Part shown: in pieces, positions 5,118 to 7,468 of the stretch
Position numbering within the stretch: position 1 is the first letter of the stretch
How the letters are laid out: the number at the start of each line of letters is the position of its first letter
Source of the DNA: Rhizobiaceae bacterium
GTDB taxonomy: Bacteria; Pseudomonadota; Alphaproteobacteria; Rhizobiales; Rhizobiaceae
Length of the DNA: 7,468 nucleotides
Direction: 5' to 3'
Assembly (NCBI GenBank): GCA_028865845.1
Contig: JAGWJK010000187.1
Span: forward strand, 1 to 7,468
Translations under genes and position numbers: made by a program
Notes under the pieces: generated by a model
What the model saw: only the letters and a program-made list of their open reading frames with translations
Database searches by the model: none
What the model was told of the DNA's origin: nothing

Positions 5118-6128
5118 ATGTTGCGATTCCTGCTCGTTCGCATAGCCTCTGCCATACCCGTGCTCCTCATCCTGAGCGTGGTGACCTTCGCCATCATCCA
5201 GGCGCCGCCGGGCGACTATGCCGATTACATCCGTTCGCAGTTGATGAACCAGGGCGGCGCATCGTTCGCGCAGGCCGATGCGCAGGCGCAGATCTATCGC
5301 CACGAGCACGGGCTAGATAAGCCGATGGTCGTGCAGTATTTCAACTGGATCGGCGGGATCGTCACCAGAGGCGATTTCGGCTACAGCATGTTCTATAACA
5401 AGCCGGTCGCCGATGTCGTCGGCGAACGTCTGCCGCGAACGCTGGCGCTGGCGCTCGTCTGCCACATCTTCGCCTCCGTGCTCGGCATCGGCTTCGGCAT
5501 ATGGGCCGCGACGCGTCAGTATAGCTGGATCGACAGCCTGCTCTCCGGTATCTCGTTCCTCGGCATGACGGTACCGCGCTTCCTCATGGCGCTGATCATC
5601 GTCTACATTCTGGTCTTCCAGCTCAACGTCTCGGAAATCGGCAGCTTCTATTCGCCGCAATATGGCGGAGCGCCGTGGTCCTGGGACAAATTCGTCGATC
5701 TCGTCAAACATATCTGGCCGGTCGTCGCGATCGCCACCTTCGGCGGGCTCGCCTACAATATGCGCGTGATGCGCGGCAATCTGCTCGATACGCTGAATGC
5801 GCAATATGTCGAAACCGCCCGCGCCAAGGGCCTTTCCGGCGGTGCCGTCGTCATGCGCCATGCCGTGCCGAATGCACTGCATCCGCTGGTGATGTACCAA
5901 GGGGTGGTGCTGCCCTACATGCTGACCGGCGAGATCGAGACTGCTATCATCTTCGCCTTGCCGACCGTCGGCCCGGCGATCGTCGGCTCCATGGCGGTCG
6001 GCGACGTCTACGTTACCGCAACCTTCATGATGGTTCTTTCGGCAACCCTCGTCGTCGGCAACATCATCGCCGATATGCTGCTTGCCCTGCTTGATCCGCG
6101 CGTCCGCCAACAGGGAGGAATTGCCTGA
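5118..6128 (+). CDS. agpB: ABC transporter permease, DppB/OppB type (AgpB)
   Basis: This 336-residue inner-membrane subunit is one of two forming the translocation channel. It begins with the usual DppB pattern, a short basic start and first helix (MLRFLLVRIASAIPVLLILS, to about residue 29) followed by APPGDY. A periplasmic segment containing HGLDKPMVVQYFNWI and GDFGYSMFY follows; five further hydrophobic helices lie at about 108-130, 145-168, 197-215, 254-282 and 298-325. The cytoplasmic EAA loop that contacts the ATPase is at 229-252 (QYVETARAKGLSGGAVVMRH, then AVPN). The C-terminus has LLALLDPRVR, standard for the family. The 126-base gap before it holds a strong palindrome. Its ribosome site is weak (only AGAGAAG, 11 or more bases upstream), so it may be made at lower levels than AgpA. 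Its stop overlaps the agpC start by one base (TGATG), indicating translational coupling. The permease call is certain; the sugar specificity comes from context. Confidence 0.92.
   Translation: MLRFLLVRIASAIPVLLILSVVTFAIIQAPPGDYADYIRSQLMNQGGASFAQADAQAQIYRHEHGLDKPMVVQYFNWIGGIVTRGDFGYSMFYNKPVADVVGERLPRTLALALVCHIFASVLGIGFGIWAATRQYSWIDSLLSGISFLGMTVPRFLMALIIVYILVFQLNVSEIGSFYSPQYGGAPWSWDKFVDLVKHIWPVVAIATFGGLAYNMRVMRGNLLDTLNAQYVETARAKGLSGGAVVMRHAVPNALHPLVMYQGVVLPYMLTGEIETAIIFALPTVGPAIVGSMAVGDVYVTATFMMVLSATLVVGNIIADMLLALLDPRVRQQGGIA
6114..6118 (+). promoter_or_regulatory. Strong ribosome binding site (GGAGG) for agpC inside the agpB end
   Basis: GGAGG lies nine bases before the ATG at 6128, inside the last codons of agpB. 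With the TGATG stop-start overlap this fixes the agpC start and suggests coupled translation of the two permeases at equal amounts. An ATG at this junction is preferred because no other in-frame start has such a site. Confidence 0.75.
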
Positions 6129-7258
6129 TGCTCGCCTTCTCCACTTCCCCGCCACCGCCCGCGGACGAAAAGATCAAGGAAAAGCATGGCAATGAAAGCT
6201 ATGTCGCGCTCGTCTGGCGCCGCCTGAAGCGATCCTGGACCGGCATGGGTGGCCTCGTGCTTGTCATCCTCCTGCTGTTGATGTCGCTATTTGCAGAATT
6301 CGTGGCACCTGATGATCCGAAGGCGACTGATACTGGCTTCGCGCCACCGCAGATGATCAGCTTCCACGACAAGGATGGTAACTTCGTCTTCCAGCCGCGC
6401 GTCTATGCGCTGGCCGAATCCGACGAACTCGATCCCGTCACGTTCCAGCCGATCGTCGGTCCCGACTATAACAATCCGCGGCTGCTCGGCTTCTTCGTGC
6501 GGGGCGCGCCGTATCAGCTTTTCGGCCTGATCCCCGGCGATCGTCACCTTTTCGCCTCGACGGATGGCCAGCCGGTGCATTTCCTCGGCACGGATAAATT
6601 CGGCCGCGACATCCTCTCCCGGGCCATCTATGGCTCGCGCATATCGCTGATGATCGCGCTGACCGTGGTCTTCATCGTCACGATCGTCGGCACGACGGTC
6701 GGCATGGTGTCCGGCTATTTCGGCGGCACTCTAGATACCTGGGTTCAGCGCTTCGTCGAGCTGGTCCTCGCCTTTCCGCAATTGCCGCTTTATCTGGCCC
6801 TGACCTCGCTGATCCCGGTGACGGCGCCAACCAACGTCTTCCTCGCCTTCGTCATCATCGTCATGTCGGCGCTCGGCTGGGCGCAGATGTCACGCGAGGT
6901 GCGCGGCAAGACGCTGGCGTTGGCAAGGATCGACTATGTGCGTGCGGCAATGGCAGTCGGCGCTACGGATCGCCGTATCATCCTGCAGCACATTTTCCCG
7001 AATGTGATGAGCCACGTCATCGTCGCCGTCACCCTGGCGATCCCCAGCGTCGTGTTGCTCGAATCCTTCCTCGGCTTCCTGGGTTTTGCCGTAAAGCCGC
7101 CGCTGATCTCCTGGGGGTTGATGCTGCAGGATACATCCACTTATTCCGTGATCGGCTCCTATCCGTGGATTCTCTCACCCGTTGCCTTCGTGCTGGTCAC
7201 CGTCTTCGCCTTCAATGCGCTCGGCGACGGTCTGCGCGACGCCATCGACCCCTATTGA
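6128..7258 (+). CDS. agpC: ABC transporter permease, DppC/OppC type, with long periplasmic insertion (AgpC)
   Basis: This 376-residue inner-membrane protein is the partner of AgpB in the channel. Residues about 24-62 match the OppC N-terminal domain (VALVWRRLKRSWTGMGGLVL, first helix 41-60, then APDDP). The family landmark LGTDKFGRDILSRAIYGSRI is at 153-172, followed by the permease helices. The EAA loop is at 268-292 (IDYVRAAMAVGATDRRIILQ, then HIFPN), and the C-terminus carries FNALGDGLRDAIDP. About 85 residues (66-150) separate the first helix from LGTDKFGRD, far more than the few tens in ordinary DppC or OppC (about 300 residues total). This stretch is predicted to be periplasmic and could help dock the oversized AgpA. 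It overlaps agpB by one base and is followed after 13 bases by the ATPase gene. The assignment as permease is certain; the function of the insertion is inference. Confidence 0.92.
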   Translation: MLAFSTSPPPPADEKIKEKHGNESYVALVWRRLKRSWTGMGGLVLVILLLLMSLFAEFVAPDDPKATDTGFAPPQMISFHDKDGNFVFQPRVYALAESDELDPVTFQPIVGPDYNNPRLLGFFVRGAPYQLFGLIPGDRHLFASTDGQPVHFLGTDKFGRDILSRAIYGSRISLMIALTVVFIVTIVGTTVGMVSGYFGGTLDTWVQRFVELVLAFPQLPLYLALTSLIPVTAPTNVFLAFVIIVMSALGWAQMSREVRGKTLALARIDYVRAAMAVGATDRRIILQHIFPNVMSHVIVAVTLAIPSVVLLESFLGFLGFAVKPPLISWGLMLQDTSTYSVIGSYPWILSPVAFVLVTVFAFNALGDGLRDAIDPY

Positions 7259-7271
7259 GAGGAGACGGAAC

Positions 7272-7468
7272 ATGTCAGTCGCACTCGCCAATTCCTTCGC
7301 TCCCGACGTCAGGCTCGATGCCAGCGGCAAGAGCACGCCACCGGTGATCGATGCCCGCAACGTCGCGGTGAAATTCAAGGTCGAGGACGGGATCGTCGAT
7401 GCCGTCAAGGATATCTCGTTCCAGCTCTATCGCGGCGAGACCATTGCCATCGTGGGCGAATCCGGGTC
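7272..7468 (+). CDS. agpD: ABC transporter ATP-binding protein, N-terminal part (AgpD; runs off right edge)
   Basis: Only 65 full codons are present. The ATG at 7272 follows GGAG (7261-7264) by seven bases and lies 13 bases after the agpC stop, so it is the next gene of the operon. After a roughly 24-residue N-terminal extension, VIDARNVAVKFKVEDG is the first strand of a Dpp/Opp-type nucleotide-binding domain. AVKDISFQLYRGETIAIVGE then leads into the Walker A loop, of which GESG and the first two bases of the next codon are visible before the window ends. The protein hydrolyses ATP on the cytoplasmic face to drive import through AgpB and AgpC. Dpp-type systems use either two separate ATPases or one fused double-length protein; which applies cannot be seen here. 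Confidence 0.9.
   Translation, partial: MSVALANSFAPDVRLDASGKSTPPVIDARNVAVKFKVEDGIVDAVKDISFQLYRGETIAIVGESG

Noticed and set aside
2955..5309. Long antisense open frame (784 codons) opposite agpA
   Set aside because: It is the mirror of a G/C-third-position-biased real gene. Its product is a run of charged and Val/Leu-rich sequence with no recognisable domain, and it crosses the intergenic palindrome, whereas the + strand has a signal peptide and clear family 5 motifs.
1..7468. Mobile elements, CRISPR arrays, tRNA or rRNA genes
   Set aside because: No transposase or integrase motifs, no regularly spaced repeats and no tRNA- or rRNA-like sequence were seen. Nearly all of the window is explained by the listed genes.

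Overview
The window is about 60% GC, with codon use biased to G/C in third positions. Its gene content fits an alphaproteobacterium of the Rhizobiaceae (Rhizobium, Sinorhizobium or Agrobacterium type). The genus is inferred from resemblance to the Sinorhizobium meliloti agp (alpha-galactoside) locus, recognised from memory without any database search.

Layout. (1) Positions 1-188 hold the 3' end of a DUF983 membrane protein gene on the + strand. (2) Five bases later, tail to tail, lies an AraC-family regulator on the minus strand (194-1099, agpT-like). (3) Positions 1100-1312 form a divergent control region with a perfect TATAAT box, short AT-rich repeats and a roughly 150-base leader that can fold. 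(4) From 1313 onward a + strand operon runs off the right edge. It encodes a cytoplasmic GH4 alpha-galactosidase (agaL1/melA type), a large periplasmic solute-binding protein (agpA), two Dpp/Opp-type permeases (agpB, agpC) and the first 65 codons of the ATPase (agpD).

How it works together. AgpA should bind alpha-galactosides (melibiose, raffinose, stachyose) in the periplasm. AgpB and AgpC form the membrane channel, AgpD powers import, and the leaderless AgaL1 hydrolyses the intact sugar in the cytoplasm with NAD+ and a divalent metal. The AraC-type protein is the likely activator. The transporter belongs to the peptide/nickel class, but its neighbours point to oligosaccharides.

The two large non-coding gaps inside the operon both flank agpA, and both contain strong inverted repeats. 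Upstream is a roughly 18-bp two-part stem followed by a small hairpin; downstream is a perfect 30-base palindrome. Neither has a T-run, so they look like mRNA-processing or stability elements that would let the binding protein be made in excess over the permeases. This is the most interesting non-coding structure here. I found no mobile element, CRISPR array, tRNA or rRNA, and no evidence of a wholly new system. The locus looks like a known catabolic operon with some noteworthy regulatory architecture.
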